Below, piece by piece: positions 1 through 8,210 of a stretch of 64,000 nucleotides of DNA (its first letter is position 1; each line of letters opens with the position of its first letter). The notes below the pieces were generated by a model, which was given only the letters and a program-made list of their open reading frames with translations, had not been told where the DNA came from and did not search any database. Made by a program: the position numbers and the translations under genes. The stretch lies in NCBI RefSeq assembly GCF_001425205.1, contig NZ_LMDW01000017.1, positions 166,244-230,243 of the forward strand. The letters run 5' to 3'. This stretch comes from Variovorax sp. Root411 (GTDB lineage: Bacteria > Pseudomonadota > Gammaproteobacteria > Burkholderiales > Burkholderiaceae_C).

Positions 1-230
1 GTCAAAAGGCAGTCAGTCTGAATGCTCTCATTCAACGCATTGAGGGAGTCACCGGGGTGCTTGGTAACCACACGTGGAGCGATGCCGTCTTCCCCATCGT
101 TCTATCCTTAGAGCAAGTGAATGCCGCAACCCTGGAAGCAAGGAGAGAGTTGACTGCAGTTGAAGCCGCCGCGGTTGAAAGCTCGTTGCTTGAACTCAAA
201 GCACTCATCAAAAGCTTCGAGGCCGGTTGA
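1..230 (+). CDS. Hypothetical protein, 3' end only (partial)
   Basis: An open reading frame enters from the left window edge in the third forward frame and ends at TGA 228-230, giving about 75 residues of C-terminus. The translation is rich in Leu, Glu and Ala and looks like amphipathic helix, ending in ...LKALIKSFEAG. I recognise no family. The frame is supported by a balanced composition and by hairpins that begin directly after the stop. A minus-strand frame covers the same bases and cannot be fully excluded. Codon use is less GC-rich than the window average, which would fit an accessory gene. Confidence 0.5.
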   Translation, partial: QKAVSLNALIQRIEGVTGVLGNHTWSDAVFPIVLSLEQVNAATLEARRELTAVEAAAVESSLLELKALIKSFEAG

Positions 231-297
231 GGACGCGCGGCGTCCAAGGCATGACCCATCCGTCGGACTTTCTTCATCACCGACGGAAAATTTTCCG
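231..297 (+). terminator. Hairpins after the partial gene, probable terminator
   Basis: Directly after the stop codon lies a 6-bp stem with a 3-base loop (231-245), then a 7-bp perfect stem with a 13-base loop (260-286) running into AAAATTTT. Bases 284-297 are also a perfect 14-bp palindrome. This fits an intrinsic terminator for the gene ending at 230, though the T tract is only four bases. Positions 298-423 beyond it show no recognisable feature. Confidence 0.4.
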
Positions 298-423
298 AAC
301 AATCAACAGTCCGAATAGTCGCGCGAGAACAGATGGCGTTCAACGAATCAATGACACCAGCAGATTGCCTGCCGATGATTCGTGACTGCGTGCCTACCCG
401 AGCATCGTTAACCTTGAAGACAT

Positions 424-738
424 TCATCGCGCACCGCCTTCAATCAAGGCAACCCGCAACAACTGCATCGTGGCGTCGGCCGTCTCAATCCTCCGCTGCA
501 TCTCCTCATTGACTACCCGCACCAGCGCACCGAGCTCGGTGCGGGTCGGATAAACCTCTTCCGTATCGTTCACGCCCTGCGGAACGATGAGTTTTTCGAG
601 GCACGCATACGCACGCTGTACCTCGTGAAGGCCGTCGATGTCATCGCAAGCCTGCAGCGCAAGCGCTTCAACGCTGTTGGCTCCAGAAGATTCGGTAGAT
701 GAAGAGACGTGCGCGGACGCGCGGGTGAATCCAGCCAT
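424..738 (-). CDS. Small hypothetical protein (104 aa)
   Basis: The 104-residue product begins MAGFTRASAHV and continues as a mainly helical, acidic protein with no membrane segment or signal peptide. I do not recognise a family. The start at 738 is chosen because GGGAGG lies six bases upstream of this ATG; a longer frame reaches 780 but would begin inside the leader without such a site. The gene is preceded by an unusually long structured leader (739-1000). Proteins of this size behind such leaders are common in genomic islands, but that link is inference. Confidence 0.6.
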   Translation of the reverse strand: MAGFTRASAHVSSSTESSGANSVEALALQACDDIDGLHEVQRAYACLEKLIVPQGVNDTEEVYPTRTELGALVRVVNEEMQRRIETADATMQLLRVALIEGGAR

Positions 739-1075
739 GAATGGCCTCCCAAGGGTTTCGTTTTGCTGAAACCGACGCACTCAACGCCAATTGAGGGCGG
801 CAGCTCGACGGGTTGGCGTACCGGGAAACCACTTGCGTGAAACCGGCCGGGCTCGCGCCCGCCCATCGAGCCGCCAAAACTGGAGGCAAGAACGACAAAG
901 CCGCAGACCCTGCGGGGGTGACTGCGGCTTGCGTCGCAGTGATTTCAACGGGACGCCAATCCCGATCACGCCTGTTTTTGACATGACCGGCGCAGTATAG
1001 CCACGCAGGTATCGGCGATTGAAGGGGCAACGGTATGCCCCTACGCCCCGCGGCCCCACCCCCAATGCTGGAACA
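739..1075. other. 337-base intergenic region with structured leader of the 424-738 gene
   Basis: No gene is called here. Bases 898-906 (AAGCCGCAG) and 922-930 (CTGCGGCTT) form a perfect 9-bp inverted repeat with a 15-base loop. Several overlapping minus-strand frames stay open throughout, one of them running past the start of the small gene. Long open leaders of this kind resemble the 'ash'-type regions found ahead of small phage or island genes, which is only an impression. The LysR gene starts at the right edge of this stretch. Confidence 0.35.
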
Positions 1076-2068
1076 ATGCGCCCACCCATGGACGGCCTCG
1101 ATCTCATCAAAACATTCCGCGAAGTCGCGTTCCGGCGCAGCTTCTCCCGCGCAGCGATCTCGCTGGGCATGTCCAAAGCCACGGTCAGCCGCTACGTGGC
1201 GGAGCTCGAAACCCGCAGCGGCGTGCGTCTGCTGAACCGCTCCACCCGCTCCCTGAGCCTGACTGACGCCGGCCAGGTGCTGCTCGACCGCAGCATCGAG
1301 CTGGTGACCATGGCCGAGAACACCCTGAACGACCTGCAGGCCCACGGCTCACACCCACGCGGGCGGCTGCGCATGAGCGCGCCGCACGGGCTGATCGCCG
1401 GCTGGCTCTCGGACGTGATCGCCGAGTTCATCAAGCGCTACCCCGACGTGTACGTGAGCCTGGTGTTCACCAACGACGACCTCGACCTGATCGAGGAAGG
1501 CATCGACGTGCACCTGACCGGCGGGCGCATCGACGACATGAACCTGATCGTGCGCCGGCTGGTGCAGTTCGACATGGTGGTCTGCGCCACGCCGGCCTAC
1601 TGGGCGCAGCGCGGCATGCCGCAGACGCCCGAGGACCTGGGCCGCCATGAGGTGCTGAGTTTCTCGGCGAAGCCGACCACCCACCTGCCCTTCGAGACCG
1701 ATGGCAGGCCCTACGACGTGCCCGTGCACAGCCGCATGGAAGCCAACGACGCGGTCGCGCTGATCGAGCTGGCGCTGCGCAGCGTGGGCGTTGCCTACGT
1801 GCCCGAGCCGCTGGCGCAGTCGCACCTGGAGCGCGGAGCGCTGGTGCCGGTGCTGCGCGAGCACATGCCGCGCGACCATTGGCTGTATGCGGCCTATTCG
1901 CAGCGCCGCCACAACAGCGCCGCGATGCGCGCGATGCTCGACTTTCTGGAGCAATCGATGGGCGCCCTGACCGAGGGGCTGGCGCTGCCACCCACGCAGC
2001 CGGTGGCGGTGGTGCCGCCTGGATGCGCCCGTTCGAAGGCGCAGGAGCAGGTCGGCAGCAGCCAATAG
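1076..2068 (+). CDS. LysR-family transcriptional regulator
   Basis: This 330-residue protein has an N-terminal winged helix-turn-helix (residues about 5-65; AAISLGMSKATVSRYVAELE is the recognition part) and a LysR substrate-binding domain after residue 90. The target is unknown; the closest neighbour is the GNAT gene downstream on the same strand. The start at 1076 has GGA a few bases upstream; ATG 1088, which begins MDGLDLIKTF as in many family members, is an equal candidate. An Ala/Pro-rich tail after residue 300 is longer than usual for the family. The DNA-binding class is certain from sequence; the regulated pathway is not inferable. Confidence 0.9.
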   Translation: MRPPMDGLDLIKTFREVAFRRSFSRAAISLGMSKATVSRYVAELETRSGVRLLNRSTRSLSLTDAGQVLLDRSIELVTMAENTLNDLQAHGSHPRGRLRMSAPHGLIAGWLSDVIAEFIKRYPDVYVSLVFTNDDLDLIEEGIDVHLTGGRIDDMNLIVRRLVQFDMVVCATPAYWAQRGMPQTPEDLGRHEVLSFSAKPTTHLPFETDGRPYDVPVHSRMEANDAVALIELALRSVGVAYVPEPLAQSHLERGALVPVLREHMPRDHWLYAAYSQRRHNSAAMRAMLDFLEQSMGALTEGLALPPTQPVAVVPPGCARSKAQEQVGSSQ

Positions 2069-2146
2069 CGCCGAGCTGACCGAAGGTTGGGAGCGGCATG
2101 CGTTGTGTTGCAATCGCATTTTTTCAAGATGCAGGCAACAGACGCG

Positions 2147-2608
2147 ATGAGTACGCCCCTCCAGATCCGCCCTCCGGCGCCCGACGACTACGCGGCATGG
2201 AAGCCGCTATGGGACGGTTACAACGCCTTCTACGGGCGCGAGGGTGCGACAGCCCTTGCCGACGAGATCACGCAGGCCACCTGGCAGCGCTTCTTCGATG
2301 CCTACGAGCCGGTGCATGCGCTGGTCGCCGAGCGCGACGGGCACCTGGTCGGGCTCACCCATTACCTGTTCCACCGCAGCACCACGCGGCTCGAGCCGAC
2401 CTGCTATCTGCAGGACCTGTTCACGCTGCCTTCGGAGCGCGGCCGCGGCGTGGGCCGCCAGCTGATCCAGGGCGTGTACGAGCGCGCGAAGCTTGCGGGC
2501 GTCCATCGCGTCTACTGGCAGACCCATGTGACCAACACGGCCGGCCGCACGCTGTACGACAAGGTCGCGACGCACGACGGCTTCATCGTCTACGGCACGC
2601 TGGTCTGA
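2147..2608 (+). CDS. GNAT-family N-acetyltransferase
   Basis: The product is about 153 residues and matches the Gcn5-related acetyltransferase fold: the acetyl-CoA pyrophosphate loop is seen as SERGRGVGRQLIQGVYERAK, preceded by the strand CYLQDLFTLP and followed by VYWQTHVTNTAGRTLYDKVA. This fold transfers an acetyl group from acetyl-CoA to an amine; the acceptor is unknown. The start could also be the in-frame ATG at 2129, six codons upstream. It lies 78 bases behind the LysR gene on the same strand and may be co-transcribed with it. Confidence 0.88.
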   Translation: MSTPLQIRPPAPDDYAAWKPLWDGYNAFYGREGATALADEITQATWQRFFDAYEPVHALVAERDGHLVGLTHYLFHRSTTRLEPTCYLQDLFTLPSERGRGVGRQLIQGVYERAKLAGVHRVYWQTHVTNTAGRTLYDKVATHDGFIVYGTLV

Positions 2609-2693
2609 GCCTGCGAAAAGAAAAATAGGTGATTTATCTTTTTCCTGCAGCGCCGTAGAGTCAGCGCCTGGGCACCAACGACAGGAGAAACAC

Positions 2694-3134
2694 ATGAACC
2701 CCGATGAAGTGATCAAGGCAGGCCAGCTCGAAATTCGCTATCTGGTCGATGGCACCGCGACGGGGAGCATGGGGGTGTTCGAACTCACCCTGCCGCCGGG
2801 CGCCAACGTGCCGCCACCGCACAGCCATCGGGACAACGAGGAATTCTTCTATGTCGTGGAAGGCGCGGTCACCTATTCGGTCGATGCCGAAACGCGCGAT
2901 CTGACACCCGGCGAATGGATGTCGACGCCGCGCGGCTCAGTGCACGGCTTTCGCAATGTCGGATCGCAGACGGCGCGCGCGATCGTCGTGCTCACGCCGG
3001 ACATAGGCGCGCAGTACTTTCGCGAGGTCGCGGCCGTGGTCAATGCGGGCGGACCGCTCGACAAGGCGAAGCTGGTCGCGGTGATGTCGCGCTACGGGCT
3101 GACGCCGGCGCTGCCCGCGCAGCCTGCTGCGTAG
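2694..3134 (+). CDS. Cupin-domain protein
   Basis: A 146-residue single-domain cupin. The first cupin motif is visible as PPPHSHRDNEEFFYVVEG, giving two histidines and a glutamate as metal ligands, and the second as TPRGSVHGFRNVG with the remaining histidine. Such small cupins bind a divalent metal and act as dioxygenases, isomerases or sugar/metabolite sensors; the substrate here cannot be told. AGGAGA sits eight bases before the ATG. The 85-base gap upstream is A/T-rich around 2620-2645 and could hold a promoter. Confidence 0.85.
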   Translation: MNPDEVIKAGQLEIRYLVDGTATGSMGVFELTLPPGANVPPPHSHRDNEEFFYVVEGAVTYSVDAETRDLTPGEWMSTPRGSVHGFRNVGSQTARAIVVLTPDIGAQYFREVAAVVNAGGPLDKAKLVAVMSRYGLTPALPAQPAA

Positions 3135-3171
3135 GTCCGACAAAACCTTCTGACGCGCGCGCGGCCTCCTG

Positions 3172-3522
3172 TCAGTACCTGAAGGTAATGCCGGCCTTTA
3201 CGCCGTTGTTGGCCTTGCCGTCCGACTGAACACCGCCCGAGAGCGACAGATTGCCGCCGGTGCTCGCACCCAGCGAGTAGGTGGGCCGTGGCGTGGAGGT
3301 GTCGGTGCCGATGTAGGTGCCGCTGCCGTCCGGCCGCAGCACGCCGAAGCTCGCCCCCTTGACGGTGGCCGAGGTTTCGGTCGGGTTCACGTTGGGGGCC
3401 ACGTAGACGGTGCCCTTCTCGTCGCTGTCGACGGGCACCTTGACGGGCTCGGCCTGCACCGTTGCGGCGGCAGCGACCAGCACCAGGGTTGTCGCAAGAA
3501 TCAATTGACGCATCGCCGACAT
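3172..3522 (-). CDS. Small secreted protein with signal peptide
   Basis: This 116-residue protein begins with a Sec signal peptide (about residues 1-24, hydrophobic LILATTLVLVAAAATVQA, cleavage before EPV). The mature part is Gly/Thr/Ser-rich with beta-type alternation and ends ...KAGITFRY, an aromatic C-terminus as in outer-membrane beta proteins, although it is too short for a barrel. No family is recognised. ATG 3513 is an alternative start three codons in. It is divergent from the ATPase gene at 3697 and convergent with the cupin gene. Confidence 0.7.
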   Translation of the reverse strand: MSAMRQLILATTLVLVAAAATVQAEPVKVPVDSDEKGTVYVAPNVNPTETSATVKGASFGVLRPDGSGTYIGTDTSTPRPTYSLGASTGGNLSLSGGVQSDGKANNGVKAGITFRY

Positions 3523-3696
3523 GCTAGGCAGCTGGCGGGCGGCCCGCGTAGGACAAGAGGAGATTCAGGGCCCGGGTCCTGCAAGCAGCTGGCGTCGTTC
3601 CGATGTGAGAACTTGCGTACTCACAAGTTGAAGCGATGGCAAGCACATGAATCCCGCTCTACGATGCTGTGTCCGAAACCAGACAGGAAATCGCCC

Positions 3697-5598
3697 ATGC
3701 CCCCCACTGAAGTCGTCATGCCCGAGCAGCTCCTGAGCGCACTCGAAGCCCAGAGCCGCACGCCGATCGCACGGATCGGCGACGCGCTGATTTCGCTGGG
3801 CATGATCACCGACGATCAGCTTCGCTCCGGGCTTGCGCGGCAACAGCTCGATCCCACGGTGCCGCTGGGCCAGACGCTGGTGCGCATGGGCATCGTCAGC
3901 AAGGGCCAACTCCAGACCGCGCTGGTGCGCAAGATGGGCTATCCCCTCGTCAACCTGCACCTGTTCCCCGCGGCGGCCGACGCACTGCGCAAGCTGCCGT
4001 ACGCCGTGGCCCAGCGCCTGCAGGTCATGCCGCTCCGGCTGCACGAGGGGCGCCTCGTGGTTGCGATCGACGACCCCACCAGCCGGCATTCGGCCCTGGA
4101 CGAGGTGGAGTTCATCGCGCAGATGAAGGTCACCCCGGTCGTCGGGCAATGCATCGACCTCGACAACGTGCTGCACGCTGCCTACGAAAAAATCGGCGAG
4201 TCGACGACCTCCGCTCCCGGCGTCTTTTCGTCGAACCTCGATCCCAGCCGGCCCCTCGAATTCGACATGGCCGCCACCAGCGAACTGCTGCAGACGCTCG
4301 AGAAGGAAGGCCCAGCCGCGCCCGCCCCCGAGGCGCCCATCGAGCAGTCGGACAACTCCCTGGTGCGGATGATCAACAGCATGATCCTGGAGGCGCATCG
4401 CGAGGGCGCGTCGGACATCCACATCGAAAGCTATCCCGGCCAGGAAAAGACCCGCATCCGCTTTCGCCGCGACGGCCTGCTCTACACCTACCTGGAACTG
4501 CCGCCCAGCTACCGCAACGCCATCGTCGCGCGCGTGAAGATCATGTGCGACCTGGATATCAGCGAAAAGCGCAACCCGCAGGACGGCAAGATCAACTTCG
4601 CCAAGTACTCGCCGCAACACCGCATCGAACTGCGCGTGGCGACCATCCCCACCAACAACGGCCTCGAAGACGTGGTGATGCGCATCCTGGCGACGGCCAA
4701 GCCCATTCCCATGGACAAGCTGGGCCTCTCGCCGAACAACCTCGCGGAGTTGACCAAGGCCGTCGAGCGTCCCTACGGCATGGTGCTGTGCGTGGGCCCC
4801 ACGGGCTCGGGCAAGACCACCACGCTGCACTCGGCGCTGATGCACATCAACACGCCGGAGCGAAAGATCTGGACCGCCGAAGACCCGATCGAAATCACGC
4901 AGACCGGACTGCGGCAGGTGCAGATCAACCCGCGCATCGAGTGGACCTTTGCAAAGGCGCTGCGGGCCTTCGTGCGCGCCGACCCGGACGTGATCATGGT
5001 CGGCGAGATCCGCGACGAGGAAACCGCGAAGACCGCCATCGAGGCCTCGCTGACCGGCCACCTCGTGCTGTCGACGCTGCACACCAACAGCGCACCCGAA
5101 ACCGTGACCCGCCTGCTCGACATGGGCATGGACCCGTTCAACTTCGCGGACTCGCTGCTGGCCGTGCTGGCGCAGCGGCTGGTGCGCCGCCTTTGCACCC
5201 GCTGCACCAGCAGCACGCCCGCGAGCCCGGAGACGGTCGACGAACTGCTGAACGACTACATGCACGCATTCGGCACGCAGCAAAACGACGTGGCGCAGCG
5301 CAAGGCGGTGCGCGACGACTGGATGCAGCGCTACGGCCGCGACGGGCACCTGCACAGCTACACCAGCACGGGGTGCAAACATTGCGGCGACACCGGCTTC
5401 AAGGGGCGCGTGGGCATCCATGAGCTGATGGCGATGTCCAGAACGCTGCGCCGACTGGTGCAGACCGGTGCGCGTGCGGAAGAACTTCAGCAGGCGGCGC
5501 TGCAGGAAGGCATGCGCACGCTGCGGCAGGACGGCATCGAGAAGGTGCTGGCCGGGCACACCACCATCGAGGAAGTGCGCGCGACCAGCAACGTGTGA
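3697..5598 (+). CDS. GspE/PilB-family secretion or pilus assembly ATPase (orphan)
   Basis: The 633-residue protein has an N-terminal MshEN/GspE-N domain (residues about 20-150), then the hexameric ATPase domain: Walker A GPTGSGKTTT near residue 368, the Walker B region VGEIRDEETA near 430, and a CxxC pair near residue 499 (CTRC) and 560 (CKHC) forming the zinc site typical of GspE and PilB. It would power extension of a type II secretion pseudopilus or type IV pilus. The start at 3697 has AGGAAA eight bases upstream. No other pilus or secretion gene is nearby, so its partners must be encoded elsewhere. Confidence 0.92.
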   Translation: MPPTEVVMPEQLLSALEAQSRTPIARIGDALISLGMITDDQLRSGLARQQLDPTVPLGQTLVRMGIVSKGQLQTALVRKMGYPLVNLHLFPAAADALRKLPYAVAQRLQVMPLRLHEGRLVVAIDDPTSRHSALDEVEFIAQMKVTPVVGQCIDLDNVLHAAYEKIGESTTSAPGVFSSNLDPSRPLEFDMAATSELLQTLEKEGPAAPAPEAPIEQSDNSLVRMINSMILEAHREGASDIHIESYPGQEKTRIRFRRDGLLYTYLELPPSYRNAIVARVKIMCDLDISEKRNPQDGKINFAKYSPQHRIELRVATIPTNNGLEDVVMRILATAKPIPMDKLGLSPNNLAELTKAVERPYGMVLCVGPTGSGKTTTLHSALMHINTPERKIWTAEDPIEITQTGLRQVQINPRIEWTFAKALRAFVRADPDVIMVGEIRDEETAKTAIEASLTGHLVLSTLHTNSAPETVTRLLDMGMDPFNFADSLLAVLAQRLVRRLCTRCTSSTPASPETVDELLNDYMHAFGTQQNDVAQRKAVRDDWMQRYGRDGHLHSYTSTGCKHCGDTGFKGRVGIHELMAMSRTLRRLVQTGARAEELQQAALQEGMRTLRQDGIEKVLAGHTTIEEVRATSNV

Positions 5599-5644
5599 GC
5601 GAGGCACGACGGCCCGGTGGCCTGAGCCTACGCATGCCCACCCC

Positions 5645-6844
5645 ATGACCACGCCTCCGGCCCCGAACCTCGATGCTCCCGCGCAGGCGCTGATCGACGC
5701 CTGCGCACGGGCCTCCCTCGAACTGCTGGAAGGCAACCTCACGCCGCACGGCATCCTGGCCGCCAGCCGCACCGAGGCCGCCGTGGCGCGGCGCTACACG
5801 CGCATCTTCGGCCGCGACGCCGCCATCTGCGTCATGGCCATGTGCGGCAGCGGCGTGCCCGCGCTGGAGCAAGGCGCCGTGGCCAGCCTCGACGCGCTCG
5901 CGTCGCAGCAGGCGGCCAACGGACAGATCCCGAAGTACGTCGATCCCGAGGGACAGGACGCAGACTTCTGGTACCTGGGCTGCATCGACGCCACCCTGTG
6001 GTGGCTCATCGCGGTGGACCACATGCGCAGGCATGGCGGCGTGGGCGCCACGCACTGGCGCGCCGAAGTCGAACGCGCGATCCACTGGCTGCTCGCGCAG
6101 GAGCACCAGCACTTTCGCCTGCTGCAGCAGAACGAGGCCAGCGACTGGGCCGACATCATGCTGCGCTCGGGCTACGTGCTGTACACCAACGCGCTGTGGT
6201 TCGACGTGAAGCGCCGTTTCGCACTTGAGCACGCCGAAGAAACGCGGCACCACTTCAACCACCTGTTCAATCCGTTCCAGCGCGACCTGCCCGAGTACCA
6301 CCGCGCAAGACTGCTGCGGCACTACGCGCGGCGCGGCCGGCGCGACCCGGGGCTGTATCTGAGCTTCGTCAATCTCGCGGTGGTCGGCGACGAAGGCGAT
6401 GTGTTCGGCAACGTGCTGGCGATACAGAGCGGGCTGGCCGATGCGGCGATGGCGCAGCGCATCGTGCGGACCATCGACGCGGCGCATGCATCGCAGCCGT
6501 ACCCGTTGCGCGTGGTGCTGCATCCGCTGTCGCAGCAGCACGAGCTGTGGCGGGCCTACATGGGGCGGCATCGACAGAACATCGTGCACCAGTACCACAA
6601 CGGGGGAATCTGGCCGTTCGTCGGCGGGTTCTGGGTGATGGCGCTGGCGCGGCTGGGGCTGAAGCAGCAGGCGTGGACCGAGCTTGCGCGGCTGGCACAA
6701 GCGAACGCGCAGGACGACTGGCGGTTCACGGAGTGGTTCCACGGGCGGACGCTGGCGCCGATGGGGATGGCGGGGCAGAGCTGGAATGCCGCTGCGTTCC
6801 TGCTGGCGCGGCGGGAGTTGCTGGGGGATGGGGCGGCTTGGTGA
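5645..6844 (+). CDS. GH100-like glycoside hydrolase (neutral/alkaline invertase family)
   Basis: The 399-residue cytoplasmic protein carries stretches typical of the six-hairpin glycosidases of family GH100 and relatives: YTRIFGRDAAICVMAM near residue 45, IPKYVDPEGQDADFWYLGC near 100, ASDWADIM near 160 and HNGGIWPFVGGFW near 320. Family members hydrolyse sucrose or alpha-glucosides; the acidic residues in RDA and DWAD are the expected catalytic region. It has no signal peptide. It starts 46 bases after the ATPase gene and may share its transcript, though no functional link is evident. Sucrose as substrate is inferred from family. Confidence 0.75.
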   Translation: MTTPPAPNLDAPAQALIDACARASLELLEGNLTPHGILAASRTEAAVARRYTRIFGRDAAICVMAMCGSGVPALEQGAVASLDALASQQAANGQIPKYVDPEGQDADFWYLGCIDATLWWLIAVDHMRRHGGVGATHWRAEVERAIHWLLAQEHQHFRLLQQNEASDWADIMLRSGYVLYTNALWFDVKRRFALEHAEETRHHFNHLFNPFQRDLPEYHRARLLRHYARRGRRDPGLYLSFVNLAVVGDEGDVFGNVLAIQSGLADAAMAQRIVRTIDAAHASQPYPLRVVLHPLSQQHELWRAYMGRHRQNIVHQYHNGGIWPFVGGFWVMALARLGLKQQAWTELARLAQANAQDDWRFTEWFHGRTLAPMGMAGQSWNAAAFLLARRELLGDGAAW

Positions 6845-6862
6845 ACGGGGCCGCCGAAGATG

Positions 6863-8203
6863 CTAGATGCCTGGGTCGCGCACGGTCTCGCGCGTCGGGC
6901 CGAAAGCACCGAGGCGCACGGGCAGGCCGCTCAATGCCTCGGCGTGCGCTATCCATGCATGCGGTGTGGCGATGGGATGTGGTTCGTAGATGGGCTCGGC
7001 GCCCTGCAGCAGCCGCGTCAATGCGTGCTGATAATTGAGGTCCCGCGCACGGCCTGACGGCAGCGATGCGAGGCGGCCCGCATCGGCGGTGCGATAGCCG
7101 GCGCACCAGCGCAGGCCGGCGCCTTCGACGGCATCGAGGTGGCTGACCACCAATCCATCTAGCTTGCCGCCCGCATCGAGCGCATAGCGCAGCAGCACCG
7201 CATCAGGATGCCCTCTGCGGAATACCCCCTGCCAGCCTTCATCGGCGTTGTGCGGCTCAGCCAGCCTCGCATCGAGCGCCCGGTCGTGCGTGGGCAGCGG
7301 TCCCGGGCCATGGCGCGTGAGATAGCTGCGCAGCACGCCGAAATGCTGCACGGCCGCGCCGATGCCCACGTCGCGCAGCACGGCCTCGACCGCCGCCGTG
7401 GAGATGGTGCTCCACGTGGTGTGCGGATGGAACCCGCGCCACTCGTCCAGCAGCACGCCCTGCGCGCCCTCGAAGACCACGGCGCCGGGCCGCGCAAGAC
7501 GCTCGGCGATGCGGTCCGCGCCCGCGGGCGGCGACTGCGCCAGGCACGGCGCGGCGGCATCGAGCCAGCGCTGTGCGAGCGAGTCGTCCTGGAGCACCGA
7601 CAGTTCCCGCGCGCCATCGACATGCAAGGGCGCCGCGTGCGGGAACTCGCGAAGCAGCGCAGCGCGGGAGGCTTCCAGTTTTTCCAGGGCAATGGCGGGC
7701 TGCGACAGGTCGCCGTAGTGCAGCGCTTCGTCGGGTGCGGCGAGCGCATGCCGCACTGTTTCGCCGACACCCACGCCGCAGCTGCCGTGCGCCCCCTCCC
7801 CCCGCGCCCATTCGCGCAAACGGCCTGCCGCCTGATGAAAGGGCGTGGTCACGCGGCAGCGCGCATCGATCAGCAGGCGCGAGAACGCGTCCTCCACGCC
7901 CCCCCGCCGCAGTGCCGCTTCCTCGACGCGCAGCGCCGTCGGATGCACCACCACCGGACTCGCAAGCACGGTGCCCACGCTCGCATGAAAACTGCCGGCG
8001 CCGAACTGAGAAAAGGTGTGATGTCGCCCATCCGCCAGCACCACGTTGTGCCCCGCCTGCGCGCCACCGTTGAAGCGCACGACAGTGTGGGCCTGCAGCG
8101 CGCCGCACAGGTGGTCGGTGAAGAGCCCCTTGCCGCAATCCCCGAAGCCGAGGCCCAGCAGCGAGACGTAGCGCGTGGCCGCTGCCGCGATGTCGTTGGT
8201 CAC
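6863..8203 (-). CDS. Divergent adenylosuccinate synthetase (PurA) paralogue
   Basis: The 446-residue protein keeps the PurA fold: the GTP/catalytic loop GLGFGDCGKG with Asp22 and Lys25, FNGGAQAGHNVV with His52, and FEGAQGVLLD near residue 255. PurA makes adenylosuccinate from IMP, aspartate and GTP. Here the regions that bind IMP and aspartate differ: the family's TTGR-RR-GW loop reads GWQGVFRRGHPD and the SSNTTAG segment reads TTWSTISTA, so the substrate may be different. A GTG start at 8203 is chosen because it lies just after the vWA stop and directly before conserved sequence. It is the last gene of a four-gene minus-strand run and is unlikely to be the housekeeping enzyme. Confidence 0.8.
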   Translation of the reverse strand: MTNDIAAAATRYVSLLGLGFGDCGKGLFTDHLCGALQAHTVVRFNGGAQAGHNVVLADGRHHTFSQFGAGSFHASVGTVLASPVVVHPTALRVEEAALRRGGVEDAFSRLLIDARCRVTTPFHQAAGRLREWARGEGAHGSCGVGVGETVRHALAAPDEALHYGDLSQPAIALEKLEASRAALLREFPHAAPLHVDGARELSVLQDDSLAQRWLDAAAPCLAQSPPAGADRIAERLARPGAVVFEGAQGVLLDEWRGFHPHTTWSTISTAAVEAVLRDVGIGAAVQHFGVLRSYLTRHGPGPLPTHDRALDARLAEPHNADEGWQGVFRRGHPDAVLLRYALDAGGKLDGLVVSHLDAVEGAGLRWCAGYRTADAGRLASLPSGRARDLNYQHALTRLLQGAEPIYEPHPIATPHAWIAHAEALSGLPVRLGAFGPTRETVRDPGI

Positions 8204-8210
8204 CCGGCCA

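Noticed and set aside
32..427. A 131-residue minus-strand open frame that begins in an ATGA overlap with the 424-738 gene.
   Set aside because: The coupling is suggestive, but the plus-strand frame through 1-230 has a more protein-like composition and is followed by terminator-like hairpins; both cannot be right and the evidence favours the plus strand.
668..1345. Long overlapping minus-strand frames across the leader and the LysR start.
   Set aside because: They have Arg/Ala-rich shadow composition and overlap the LysR coding sequence; kept only as an observation on the leader.
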